A stretch of DNA of 64,000 bases from Roseovarius sp. (lineage in GTDB: Bacteria > Pseudomonadota > Alphaproteobacteria > Rhodobacterales > Rhodobacteraceae): NCBI GenBank assembly GCA_029212365.1, contig JARGOC010000005.1, positions 124,001-188,000 of the forward strand. Direction: 5' to 3'. The notes below the pieces were generated by a model. It ran no database searches. It worked only from the letters and a program-made list of their open reading frames with translations, and was not told the origin of the DNA. The translations under genes were made by a program, and so were the position numbers. Numbering within the stretch: position 1 is the first letter of the stretch; each line of letters opens with the position of its first letter. Of the stretch, positions 45,888 through 54,729 are shown piece after piece.

Positions 45888-46796
45888 ATGCATATTGAGT
45901 TCCGTCACCTCAGAACCATCCGGGCGATTCACAACGCCGGGGGGCTGGCGCGCGCCGCCGATCAGTTGAACATCACCCAATCCGCACTCAGCCATCAGAT
46001 CAAAGGTCTTGAGGATCAAGCTGGGATCGAGCTGTTCGTGCGTCGCTCCAAGCCGCTAAAGCTGTCCGCAGCCGGGCATCGCCTGCTGCGGCTGGCCGAT
46101 AAAATACTGCCCGAGATCGAAGCACTTGAGGCTGAATTCTCGGGTCTGCGCGAAGGCTCCTCGGGGCGGATGCACATCGCCATTGAATGTCACGCCTGTT
46201 TTGAATGGCTGTTTCCGGTGCTCGAACGGTTCCGGAAAACCTGGGCAGATGTGGATGTCGATATCCGCCCCGGCCTGGCCTTTGACGCGCTGCCTGCCTT
46301 GCAAAAAGAAGAGGTCGATCTGGTGGTCTCATCCGATCCCGAAGACCTGCCGGGCATCGTGTTCAAACCTCTGTTTGATTACGAACCGGTGTTTGTCGCC
46401 TCCAGCCAGCACCCATTGGCCCAGAAAGAGTACATCGAGGCCGAGGATTTCCGCGAAGAAACCCTGATCACCTATCCGGTGGACCGCTCGAGACTTGATG
46501 TGTTCACGGAGCTTCTTATACCTGCGAAGGTGCAACCGCGCGCCATCCGACAAGTGGAATTGACGGCCGTGATCCTGCTGTTGGTGGCCTCAAATCGCGG
46601 GGTTTCGGTCTTGCCCGACTGGGTGGTACGCGAGGTGAAAACCAGCTCGGATTATGTCACCCGGCGGATTACAAAAGACGGGCTGACCAAACGCTTATAT
46701 GCCGCCATCCGCGAAGATGACGCCGACAAACCCTATATGGCCCAACTGATCCGTCTGGCGCGTGAAATTCCTGTGCGCCTGCAACGCAATCTCTGA
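45888..46796 (+). CDS. metR: LysR-family regulator, MetR-like
   Basis: 302 aa. The N-terminal winged helix reads RHLRTIRAIHNAGGLARAADQLNITQSALSHQIKGLED, and a periplasmic-binding-protein-like effector domain follows. Divergent placement from metF and overall wording fit MetR, which uses homocysteine as co-effector and activates metF, metE and metH. GAGGA precedes the ATG. The symbol is assigned by context. Confidence 0.85.
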   Translation: MHIEFRHLRTIRAIHNAGGLARAADQLNITQSALSHQIKGLEDQAGIELFVRRSKPLKLSAAGHRLLRLADKILPEIEALEAEFSGLREGSSGRMHIAIECHACFEWLFPVLERFRKTWADVDVDIRPGLAFDALPALQKEEVDLVVSSDPEDLPGIVFKPLFDYEPVFVASSQHPLAQKEYIEAEDFREETLITYPVDRSRLDVFTELLIPAKVQPRAIRQVELTAVILLLVASNRGVSVLPDWVVREVKTSSDYVTRRITKDGLTKRLYAAIREDDADKPYMAQLIRLAREIPVRLQRNL

Positions 46797-46869
46797 TCGC
46801 CCCTCTCCCCCCTTGTGCGACTGGCGCGCCCGGCGTATACGCGCGGCCTGAGCAACAGGAGCGTCAGCC

Positions 46870-47655
46870 ATGGGCGGCAGTGCCAATCTTAACATCATGA
46901 TGAAAGCCGCGCGCAAAGCGGGGCGGTCTCTGGTCAAGGATTTCCGTGAAGTCGAGAACCTTCAGGTTTCGATGAAAGGGGCGGGTGATTTTGTCAGCCG
47001 CGCCGATCTGGCCGCCGAGGCGATCCTGAAAGAAGAGTTGCTGGGCGCACGCCCCACCTATGGCTGGCTGGCCGAGGAAGAAGGCGAGATCGAGGGCCAG
47101 GACCCGACCCGCCGCTGGATCGTTGATCCGCTGGATGGCACCACCAATTTTCTGCATGGTCTGCCCCATTGGGCTGTTTCGATTGCCCTTGAACACAAAG
47201 GTCAGATCGTATCGGGCGTCATCTATGACCCGGCCAAGGATGAATTGTTTTTTGCTGAAAAGGGCGAAGGCGCCTTTATGAACGACAGCCGTTTGCGGGT
47301 GTCAGGGCGTGGCAGCATGATCGAATCGATCTTTGCCACCGGTGTGCCGTTTGGCGGTCGCTCGGACCTGCCCGAAACCCTGCAAGACCTTGCCCGCCTG
47401 ATGCCCACCTGCGCCGGGGTACGGCGTTTTGGCTCTGCGGCTCTGGACATGGCGTATGTCTCTGCCGGGCGCTATGAGGGCTTTTGGGAGCGCCGCCTGC
47501 ACGCGTGGGACATGGCCGCAGGCATCATCATCGCGCGCGAATCCGGGGCGTTGATTGAGCCGCTGACACCCGGCGGTGATATCCTGAACGATGGCGAAGT
47601 GATCTGCGCCAACGAAGCCATTTTCCAAAAGTTCTCAAAGCTGATCCGGGACTGA
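46870..47655 (+). CDS. suhB: inositol monophosphatase family protein
   Basis: 261 aa Li-sensitive phosphatase fold. Metal sites: WLAEEEGEIEG, WIVDPLDGTTNFLHGLPHW, and the C-terminal LHAWDMAAGIIIARESGA. Removes phosphate from inositol 1-phosphate or related sugar phosphates; SuhB in other bacteria also joins rRNA antitermination. AGGAG precedes ATG. Confidence 0.92.
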   Translation: MGGSANLNIMMKAARKAGRSLVKDFREVENLQVSMKGAGDFVSRADLAAEAILKEELLGARPTYGWLAEEEGEIEGQDPTRRWIVDPLDGTTNFLHGLPHWAVSIALEHKGQIVSGVIYDPAKDELFFAEKGEGAFMNDSRLRVSGRGSMIESIFATGVPFGGRSDLPETLQDLARLMPTCAGVRRFGSAALDMAYVSAGRYEGFWERRLHAWDMAAGIIIARESGALIEPLTPGGDILNDGEVICANEAIFQKFSKLIRD

Positions 47656-47663
47656 CCCGATCT

Positions 47664-48470
47664 TTAACGCGCTAATTTGGCCCTGAGGTATAACATCGCC
47701 CTCTTGGGCAGTGACACTTTGTTTAATGCCGCACAGTCTTCGAACTCTGAAACAAATTCATCGCTGTAATGTGCGCCAAGAAAAGCAGCGCAATTTTTCA
47801 AGGTCCGGGTTCCAAGGGGCGGCGTCGCAGTCCAGGGCATGCTGAGCGCACCTGCGCAGACGTGCTCAAGCGTGCTGGCGGGCATTGTCAGATCAAGCGA
47901 AAAAATGTTCCAATCATTGGCTTTGACCGCATGGCGATGGCTGTCTGGCATTTCATTGAACAACACACGCGGGCCAATGCCACGAAAGCGGCGAAAGCGC
48001 CGGTACAGTTGCAAATCATGGTGGATTACAATGCGCGGACCGCTCAGAAATGGAGCAACGGCCAGCGTATCAATTGTTGGCCAGGGGTGCTGGTGATTGG
48101 CATCAATAAATGCCATGTCCCAAGGCCCGCCCAGCGAGGCCAGATCAAGGGAGGTCATTTTCGTGGCCATCTCAATCGTGACATCTGAGCCGCTATAGAT
48201 TTGATGTGCCAGGTATCCGACGGGTTTGGTCGGCTCGGCAAAGAAGGTTTCAGCCAAATCAATCGTGGTGACGGATGTGCCGCCATTTTCAGACAGAAAT
48301 TGTGCAATAAACCCGGTTGTCACGCCTGACGCGGTGCCGATTTCGATCACGCGTTTTGGGCGGTGCTTGACGATAAGCGATTGAATATATTCCAATTCAT
48401 CCGGCGTGGTCGTGCCAAATTCAGGGCGGCAATGCTTGTGATGAAGGCGCGCTATCTCAGTGGCGTCCAT
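47664..48470 (-). CDS. class I SAM-dependent methyltransferase (Methyltransf_24 type)
   Basis: 268 aa. Motif I VIEIGTASGVTTGFIAQFL, acidic end of strand two (TIDLAE), and a metal-type DMAFIDANHQHP as seen in O-methyltransferases and cephalosporin hydroxylase-like proteins. The C-terminal 80 residues are unassigned. The substrate is unknown. Convergent with suhB. Confidence 0.75.
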   Translation of the reverse strand: MDATEIARLHHKHCRPEFGTTTPDELEYIQSLIVKHRPKRVIEIGTASGVTTGFIAQFLSENGGTSVTTIDLAETFFAEPTKPVGYLAHQIYSGSDVTIEMATKMTSLDLASLGGPWDMAFIDANHQHPWPTIDTLAVAPFLSGPRIVIHHDLQLYRRFRRFRGIGPRVLFNEMPDSHRHAVKANDWNIFSLDLTMPASTLEHVCAGALSMPWTATPPLGTRTLKNCAAFLGAHYSDEFVSEFEDCAALNKVSLPKRAMLYLRAKLAR

Positions 48471-48558
48471 GGTTTGCCTTTCCGCCTAGGGGCATGGGTG
48501 CTGTGGTTTCAACTGGTGGACATATATCCGCGCGGGTCCGTCGCACGGCGATCCTGCG

Positions 48559-48915
48559 TCATTTATCTGTCGGATGGTTTTGCCCGTCAAACCACGGGAT
48601 CGGCTCATAGTCAGCTGGGTTTATCCCCTCAAATGCGCCCAAATTGACGCCATATTCATTCGGGTTCGAGCGGCGCTGATGATGCGTGTAGATTCCGCAG
48701 GTGGAACAGAAATAATGCTTCGCGGTGCCTGTGCCCCATGTGTATTGCGTCAAATGGTCGCCGCCTTTGACCACCTTCAGCTGGTCCAGGGGGACAGAAA
48801 CATTAGGGGCTGCGCGACGTTTGCAAAAGCTGCAATCGCACCGATGCGCGCCATCCAACCCTGATGGCAATGTGACATCCAGCTCAACCGCGCCGCAATG
48901 ACAGGTGGCTTTCAT
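48559..48915 (-). CDS. GFA-family zinc protein
   Basis: 118 aa with the glutathione-dependent formaldehyde-activating (GFA) fold. Zinc ligands are seen in CHCGAVEL, CDCSFCKR and YFCSTCGIYTHH. Family members include S-(hydroxymethyl)glutathione synthase, but most are uncharacterised carbon-sulfur lyases. It starts 5 nt after the rhomboid stop, so it is cotranscribed with it. Confidence 0.85.
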   Translation of the reverse strand: MKATCHCGAVELDVTLPSGLDGAHRCDCSFCKRRAAPNVSVPLDQLKVVKGGDHLTQYTWGTGTAKHYFCSTCGIYTHHQRRSNPNEYGVNLGAFEGINPADYEPIPWFDGQNHPTDK

Positions 48916-48920
48916 TAGGC

Positions 48921-49667
48921 TTACCCCCTTCGTTTGATGTTGGGAATACGGCTTTGCGCATAAGGATATGTCGCCTCAGGATGTGGCGGATGACCATCTG
49001 TGTCTTCCCAAAATCCAGTCCCACCCAGCCGGATGAACAGTGGCACCGTTAATATCAGCCCCACAATAAACCCGCCCGCATGCGCCCAATAGGCCACGCC
49101 GCCAGTTGTGGGATCAGCCCCGACACCGCCTAGCACCTGCATGCCAAACCACACGCCCAGCATGATCCACGCCGGGATCGGAATGATGCGCACAAAGATG
49201 ATCAGGATCAGCAGGATATCCACTTTGGCCTTGGGAAACAAAAGCAAATACCCCCCCATGACCCCCGCAATGGCACCCGAGGCCCCAACAGTGGGCACAA
49301 GGCTGTATGGTCCGGCAATAACATGGGTCAGGCCCGCACCAATACCTGTGGCCAGATAGAAAGAAAGATACCACAGATGGCCCATCTTATCTTCCATATT
49401 GTCGCCAAATATCCACAAAAACAGCATGTTACCAGCCAGGTGCATCCATCCGCCGTGCAGGAACATTGACGTCAAAAGCGAGTGATACGTCCCCTCCATC
49501 GACACCAAAACCGGGACCATCGCCCATTGATAGAAAAACTCGTTCAGGGCTGCGGGATCGGATGACAGCGGCCAATAGGCCAAAAAGACCAAAATATTGA
49601 TGGCCATCAACGCATAGGTGACATAGGGCGTGCGCCCAGAGGGATTATGATCTCGGATCGGAAACAT
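48921..49667 (-). CDS. rhomboid-family intramembrane serine protease
   Basis: 248 aa, six or so membrane spans. Catalytic Ser in VGASGAIAGVMGGY and catalytic His in YWAHAGGFIVG, and the HLAGNMLFLWIFGDNMED loop precedes. Start chosen at the ATG at 49667 (MFPIRDHNPSGRTPYV); the frame to 49733 overlaps nothing needed. It lies 31 nt after putA on the same strand. Substrates unknown. Confidence 0.9.
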   Translation of the reverse strand: MFPIRDHNPSGRTPYVTYALMAINILVFLAYWPLSSDPAALNEFFYQWAMVPVLVSMEGTYHSLLTSMFLHGGWMHLAGNMLFLWIFGDNMEDKMGHLWYLSFYLATGIGAGLTHVIAGPYSLVPTVGASGAIAGVMGGYLLLFPKAKVDILLILIIFVRIIPIPAWIMLGVWFGMQVLGGVGADPTTGGVAYWAHAGGFIVGLILTVPLFIRLGGTGFWEDTDGHPPHPEATYPYAQSRIPNIKRRG

Positions 49668-49698
49668 GGGCCGACACTGGCCGCAAGGGCAGGGGAGG

Positions 49699-52600
49699 TC
49701 AAGCCACCCCGCCCAGAAGGGCCGCATTCCCACCCGCTGCAGTGGTATCTACACAGACATGACGCTCAAGCAGCGCATGGCCCGCATCCGGATGCCCGGT
49801 GATCAGCGGCATGATCGGCCCCTCACGGCGCGACAAGGCCGACACCATCGCGCGCGCCATATCATCCCCGCCCCAATAGAGCACACCTGAGATCCCCTGC
49901 AGATCTGTCAATACTTGGGCCGCGATTGTGCCTGTGGCCTGCACGGCAATGCCGCCCAGATCACTGACTGCTTTGGCCTGAGCCGCTGCTGCGTCTGCGC
50001 CGGGCCCCATGCACAAAAGTGCCGGGCGCGCCCGCGTGGTCAACCGGTTGGATTCGCCCGTCGGGCCAGGCAAAACGAGATCGCCCTGCGGTGGTTTGGG
50101 GGCTGCGTTGGCCGATGTTACGGCGTCTTTCAACACCTCCAGTGCCATGTCGCCATCCCATGTACCGCCCTTGACAGCCGCTGGCTGGGCACAAAAGCGC
50201 GACAGGTAATGCGGCCCACCTGCCTTGGGCCCGGTTCCCGAGAGTCCCTCTCCTCCAAAGGGCTGGCTGCCCACAATCGCCCCGATCTGGTTGCGGTTCA
50301 CATAGTGATTGCCCGCCTGAACCCGCTCGCTCACATGCTGCACACGGTCGTCGATCCGGGTCATCAACCCAAAGGTCAGCCCATACCCAGTGGCATTGAT
50401 GGCATCAATCACGTCGTCCAGCTCCCCCGAGCCAAAGGTCGCCATATGCAACACCGGACCAAAGATTTCGCGCGTCATATCGGCAATACCATCGATTTGG
50501 ATAAGGCTGGGCGCGATGAACGTGCCCATGTTGGGCGTAGGCGTTTCATGCATCAATCGCCCCTCAGCGCGCGCCGTTTGAATATGATCGGCAATGTCGC
50601 GATGGGCGGTATCATCAATCACCGGGCCACAATCCGTGGACAAATGCCACGGATCCCCCAACCGCAGCGCATCCATGGCGCCTGTCAGCATTTCAGTAAA
50701 GCTTGCGGCGATGTCCTCCTGCACATAAAGGCAGCGCAACGCCGAGCAGCGTTGGCCAGCAGACTGGAACGCACTTTCCACAATAGCCTTTACGGCCTGT
50801 TCGGGCAGCGCTGTGCTGTCCACGATCATGGCATTCAACCCGCCGGTTTCTGCCAGAAAGGGCGCGCCGGGGGCCATGGTTTTGGCCATTGCCGAACGGA
50901 TTTTCAATGCGGTTGCGGTTGAGCCGGTAAAGGCCACGCCATCGACACGCGCATCAGACGTAAGAGCGGCCCCCACATCGCCCGCACCGGGCAGGAGTTG
51001 CAGGGCGGATTTCGGCACGCCGGCCTTGTGCATAAGCGATACTGCAAGATGCGCGATCAGCGGTGTTTGCTCAGCTGGTTTTGAAAGTACAGCGTTGCCT
51101 GCGGCCAATGCGGCGCTGATCTGACCCGAGAAAATTGCCAGGGGGAAATTCCACGGGCTGATACAGGTGAACACGCCCACGCCGGGGGAGTGCGGCGCAT
51201 TCGCTCCGTAATAGCGCATGAAATCAACGGCTTCGCGCAGCTCTGCCACCGCATCCAGTTGCGACTTGCCGGCCTCGCGGGCCAGCAGGGCAAAGATCTC
51301 GCCATGGTTTTCTTCCAACAGGTCTGCGGCCCGGTTGAGCACTTTGTTTCGCTCAGTAGGGGGGGCATCCCATGGTTTGGCGGCGCTTAAAGCGGTCTCA
51401 ATATCCGTGGCACTGGCTGTGGCGACGCTGCCAGGGGAATCTGATGGATTGGCAGGGTTGGACACAGGTGCCAACTTGTTTGCCTTTGGTGTGCCATCCA
51501 GCAAAGGTTTCGCCTCCCATGTTGCCTTGGCAAAAGGCGTGCGCGCGGCGTCAATTGCCTCCAACGTGGGCAGGTGCTTGAGGTCAAACCCTTTGGAGTT
51601 GATCCGCTCGGGCAGAAACAATTCCGGCCCTTTTGGCAGCTGTGCACGCGCATCTGCAATGGTTTCAAACGGATCACGTGCAACCACTTCGGGGGGCACG
51701 TCTTCATCCACGATCTGGTTCACGAAGCTGGAATTGGCGCCGTTTTCCAACAAGCGCCGCACCAGATACGCCAGCAAATCGCGATGTGCGCCCACGGGCG
51801 CATAGATACGGCACCGCGTGCCTGCGTCCTGCTTTACAATACCATGCAGCGCCTCGCCCATGCCATGCAGGCGCTGGAATTCATAGGTTTCACTATCGGT
51901 GGCCATGTCCAGAATTGCAGCAACAGTATGAGCGTTGTGGGTGGCGAACTGCGGATAAATCCGGTCGGTCATGCCCAACAGTTTGCGCGCATTTGCAATA
52001 TACGAGATATCCGTCGCTGCTTTGGCCGTGAACACAGGAAAGCCGTCTATGCCGCCGACCTGTGCAGCTTTGATCTCGGTGTCCCAATAGGCGCCCTTGA
52101 CCAGCCGCACGGTGATCTTGCGATCCAGCCGTTCGGCCAATCCATACAAATAGTCCAGCGTATGCCCGGCGCGTTGGCCATAGGCCTGCACCACCACGCC
52201 AAATCCATCCCATCCCGCCAGAGATGGCTCTGACAGCGTGGCCTCGATGACATCCATCGACAGGGACAAACGATCGGCCTCTTCTGCATCAATGTTCAGG
52301 CCCATTCCGGCCGATTTCGCCAGCAGAGCAAGTGAGCGCAAACGTGGCATCAAAATATCCATCACCTGATCCCGCTGTGCCACTTCGTATCGCGGATGCA
52401 GCGCCGACAGTTTCACCGAAATACCGGGGTTCTTGCGGATGTCCTTGTGGATGCAGGCGTTGGAAATGGCTGTGATCGCGCGGCTATAGGACAGGTGATA
52501 GCGCGTCGCATCTTCGTCGGTGCAGGCCGCTTCGCCCAGCATGTCATACGAATAGGTATAGCCCTTCTTTTCCATGCCTTTCGCGCGCTCCATGGCGCTG

Positions 52601-53127
52601 GTGATGGTCTCGCCCAACACGAATTGCCGCCCCATTTCCTTCATGGCGCGGGCCACGGCTGTGCGAATAACCGGCTCTCCCAATCGCTTCATGGCGTTGC
52701 GCAGATGGCCGACAGGGCCTTTCTTGTCTTCCTGCAAAACCTTGCCGGTCAGCATCAGCGCCCATGTCGAGGCATTAACCAAAGATGACGTGGAATGCCC
52801 CATGTGTTTGCCCCAGTCCGATGGTGCAATCTTATCCTCGATCAGCGCATCAATCGTTTCGGCATCCGGCACACGCAGCAGGGCCTCGGCCAGGCACATC
52901 AGGGCAATACCTTCGTCGGTGCTCAGCCCGTATTCCGCCAGAAAGACCTCCATCAATCCCGGGTTTGACTGGCCACGAATGGCGCGCACCAAACCGGCTC
53001 CACTGGCGCAAATACGCGCGCGATCCTTATGGCTGAGGGCAGCCTCATCGATCAGGCGCTCCAGCGCGACGGCCTCATCGGCGTAGGTATCGGTATCAAT
53101 CATGCGGCGGGCATCAACAGAACTCAT
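49699..53127 (-). CDS. putA: bifunctional proline dehydrogenase / glutamate-semialdehyde dehydrogenase
   Basis: 1142 aa. Oxidises proline to glutamate in two steps at the membrane. The N-terminal FAD proline dehydrogenase barrel includes KGAYWDTEIKAAQVGG and YAPVGAHRDLLAYLVRRLLENGANSSFV. The central aldehyde dehydrogenase has SPWNFPLAIFSGQISAALAAGN, GAGDVG, AFTGSTATALKI and the catalytic Cys in QSAGQRCSALR. The C-terminal domain completes it. There is no N-terminal ribbon-helix-helix repressor domain; control is left to the divergent PutR-like gene. GGAG upstream of ATG. Confidence 0.97.
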   Translation of the reverse strand: MSSVDARRMIDTDTYADEAVALERLIDEAALSHKDRARICASGAGLVRAIRGQSNPGLMEVFLAEYGLSTDEGIALMCLAEALLRVPDAETIDALIEDKIAPSDWGKHMGHSTSSLVNASTWALMLTGKVLQEDKKGPVGHLRNAMKRLGEPVIRTAVARAMKEMGRQFVLGETITSAMERAKGMEKKGYTYSYDMLGEAACTDEDATRYHLSYSRAITAISNACIHKDIRKNPGISVKLSALHPRYEVAQRDQVMDILMPRLRSLALLAKSAGMGLNIDAEEADRLSLSMDVIEATLSEPSLAGWDGFGVVVQAYGQRAGHTLDYLYGLAERLDRKITVRLVKGAYWDTEIKAAQVGGIDGFPVFTAKAATDISYIANARKLLGMTDRIYPQFATHNAHTVAAILDMATDSETYEFQRLHGMGEALHGIVKQDAGTRCRIYAPVGAHRDLLAYLVRRLLENGANSSFVNQIVDEDVPPEVVARDPFETIADARAQLPKGPELFLPERINSKGFDLKHLPTLEAIDAARTPFAKATWEAKPLLDGTPKANKLAPVSNPANPSDSPGSVATASATDIETALSAAKPWDAPPTERNKVLNRAADLLEENHGEIFALLAREAGKSQLDAVAELREAVDFMRYYGANAPHSPGVGVFTCISPWNFPLAIFSGQISAALAAGNAVLSKPAEQTPLIAHLAVSLMHKAGVPKSALQLLPGAGDVGAALTSDARVDGVAFTGSTATALKIRSAMAKTMAPGAPFLAETGGLNAMIVDSTALPEQAVKAIVESAFQSAGQRCSALRCLYVQEDIAASFTEMLTGAMDALRLGDPWHLSTDCGPVIDDTAHRDIADHIQTARAEGRLMHETPTPNMGTFIAPSLIQIDGIADMTREIFGPVLHMATFGSGELDDVIDAINATGYGLTFGLMTRIDDRVQHVSERVQAGNHYVNRNQIGAIVGSQPFGGEGLSGTGPKAGGPHYLSRFCAQPAAVKGGTWDGDMALEVLKDAVTSANAAPKPPQGDLVLPGPTGESNRLTTRARPALLCMGPGADAAAAQAKAVSDLGGIAVQATGTIAAQVLTDLQGISGVLYWGGDDMARAMVSALSRREGPIMPLITGHPDAGHALLERHVCVDTTAAGGNAALLGGVA

Positions 53128-53149
53128 GGCAGTGGCTCCTGATTGGTGA

Positions 53150-53174
53150 ATTACCTTCGTATACCACGGGTAAT
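53150..53174. promoter_or_regulatory. candidate PutR/Lrp operator in the putA-putR gap
   Basis: ATTACC at 53150-53155 and GGTAAT at 53169-53174 form an inverted repeat with a 13-nt spacer in the 111-bp divergent region. The size and position suit a dimeric Lrp-type protein. Confidence 0.4.
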
Positions 53175-53238
53175 GAAGTACATTCGCCTGAATGCTTGGA
53201 TATACCGGGCGAAACGACTGAAAAAATGGGGCATCTCA

Positions 53239-53715
53239 ATGCAAAATGATCATATCAATTTGGACCGCTACGACACGGCAATCCTGCGCGCCCTCAGTTC
53301 CGAAGGGCGCATCAGCGTGACCGAACTGGCCCAACGCATTGGCCTGTCCAAATCCCCCACTCAGGCCCGGCTGCGCCGGTTGGAGGACACAGGCGTGATC
53401 ATCGGCTATCACGCCCTGTTTGATCCGATCCGTCTGGGGCTTGATCACGTCAGCTTTGTCGAAGTGCGCCTGAGCGATACCCGCGAGGCGGCGCTGGCGG
53501 CGTTTAATGCGGCGGTGGCAAAAATCCCCGAGATCGAACAAGCCCACCTGATTGCCGGGAATTTCGACTATCTGATGAAGATCCGAACGCAAGACATGAA
53601 CGACTACCGCGTTGTTCTGGCCGAGAAAATATCAACCCTGCCGCATGTCTCGGGGACCTCTACCTATGTGGCGATGCAGGCGGTCAAAGAAAATACTCTT
53701 GCGGATGTGATTTGA
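53239..53715 (+). CDS. putR: Lrp/AsnC-family regulator of proline use
   Basis: 158 aa. An N-terminal helix-turn-helix (ILRALSSEGRISVTELAQRIGLSKSPTQARLRRLEDTGVI) is followed by the RAM ligand-binding fold (HLIAGNFDYLMKIRTQDMNDYR). Divergent from putA, the standard arrangement for the proline-responsive activator PutR in alphaproteobacteria. ATG at 53239; the frame back to 53143 is not protein-like. The symbol is given by context. Confidence 0.88.
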   Translation: MQNDHINLDRYDTAILRALSSEGRISVTELAQRIGLSKSPTQARLRRLEDTGVIIGYHALFDPIRLGLDHVSFVEVRLSDTREAALAAFNAAVAKIPEIEQAHLIAGNFDYLMKIRTQDMNDYRVVLAEKISTLPHVSGTSTYVAMQAVKENTLADVI

Positions 53716-53745
53716 CCGGGCCGCATTGCGCGCCATTATAGGGGC

Positions 53746-54297
53746 ATGAAACATGTCCTCATTGCCCTGACCCTGATCTGTGCGCCGCCTGCGTTTTGTG
53801 ACACCTGCCCAGAGGCCCCTGATCACACGGCGGCCCTGGCTGATCTGATCGCAGCCGCCCGCGCCGCGCCAGATGAAACCACGGCCCGCCAGCTGTCAGA
53901 TGATATGTGGGCCTATTGGTCAGATGCGCCTGACACCCATGCTCAGGACTTGCTGGACGAGGCTATAACCCGCCGCACTGCCTATGATTTTGACGGGGCG
54001 ATGATCGCCGCCAACGCGCTGATAGAATATTGTCCCGATTATGCCGAGGGCTACAACCAGCGCGCCTTTGTCAACTTTCTGCGTCAGGAGTATGCAGCCG
54101 CTCTGCCGGATTTGGAGCGCACCGAGGACTTATCACCCACCCATCTGGGTGCATTGACCGGGCATGCAATGACGCTGGCGGCCCTGCAACGCAACGCCGA
54201 GGCGGCTGTGGTGCTGCGCCGCGCGCTGGATCTTAACCCATGGCTCTCCGAACGGCATTTGCTGCCCGCGCTTGAGGCGACTGAAGAAGAGTTGTGA
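53746..54297 (+). CDS. secreted TPR-repeat protein (paralogue of 4357-4929)
   Basis: 183 aa with a signal peptide (MKHVLIALTLICAPPAFC). The mature part has TPR-like helix pairs: CPDYAEGYNQRAFVNFLRQE, ALPDLERTEDLSPTHLGALTGHAMTLA and AVVLRRALDLNPW. It parallels the first TPR protein almost block by block (PDFAEGFYWRALAYIQAE, ADLERALTLAPRHFGAIEAL). Probably periplasmic and of unknown role. 30 nt after putR. Confidence 0.8.
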   Translation: MKHVLIALTLICAPPAFCDTCPEAPDHTAALADLIAAARAAPDETTARQLSDDMWAYWSDAPDTHAQDLLDEAITRRTAYDFDGAMIAANALIEYCPDYAEGYNQRAFVNFLRQEYAAALPDLERTEDLSPTHLGALTGHAMTLAALQRNAEAAVVLRRALDLNPWLSERHLLPALEATEEEL

Positions 54298-54361
54298 TGT
54301 TCATACCGCTTCTTGTCAGTTGGGGCTTAAACTACGCAGATTGATAGGCTAAACCCATCTC

Positions 54362-54406
54362 CAGATGCGGGCGTGATGGAATGGTAGACATACCAGACTT
54401 AAAATC
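54362..54406 (+). pseudogene. truncated 5' half of tRNA-Leu(UAA)
   Basis: These 45 bases are identical to 54509-54553, covering the tRNA-Leu 5' end up to the anticodon loop and four bases of leader. Downstream the sequence diverges, but AGTCTG lets CAGACT refold into a new stem. The rest of the tRNA is missing, so this is a tRNA half, not a working tRNA. Confidence 0.85.
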
Positions 54407-54513
54407 CTTGAGTCTGTACGGTAAAACGCATACGGAACAAGGCGTTGCGACTAAAAGACTGTTATCAGGCCCGATATAGGCCCGAAACTGAAAATTGAAG
54501 AACAACGTCAGAT

Positions 54514-54599
54514 GCGGGCGTGATGGAATGGTAGACATACCAGACTTAAAATCTGTTGGGCGAATGCCCGTGTGGGTTCGACTCCCACCGCCCGCACCA
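54514..54599 (+). tRNA. tRNA-Leu (anticodon TAA)
   Basis: 86 nt with encoded CCA. Acceptor GCGGGCG/CGCCCGC, D arm with AATGGTAGAC, anticodon loop CTTAAAA in stem CAGA/TCTG, long variable arm (TTGGGCGAATGCCCG) and T arm GTGGG-TTCGACT-CCCAC. Discriminator A. Its 3' end is the attachment site of the integrative element that follows. Confidence 0.95.
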
Positions 54600-54729
54600 A
54601 TATTTAAAAAATATATTCATTATATCAATAACATGTGGATTTTGTGCGGTGATCTATCCCCCTTTGAATCCCCTTTCTTAGTGGTGATGCTCGAGTGTCA
54701 TGCGACAGAAATACATCCCTTGGGTAAGT

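Noticed and set aside
54332..54538. 68-aa minus-strand frame over the tRNA-Leu repeats
   Set aside because: The repeated MSTIPSRPHL in it is just the reverse translation of the duplicated tRNA half.
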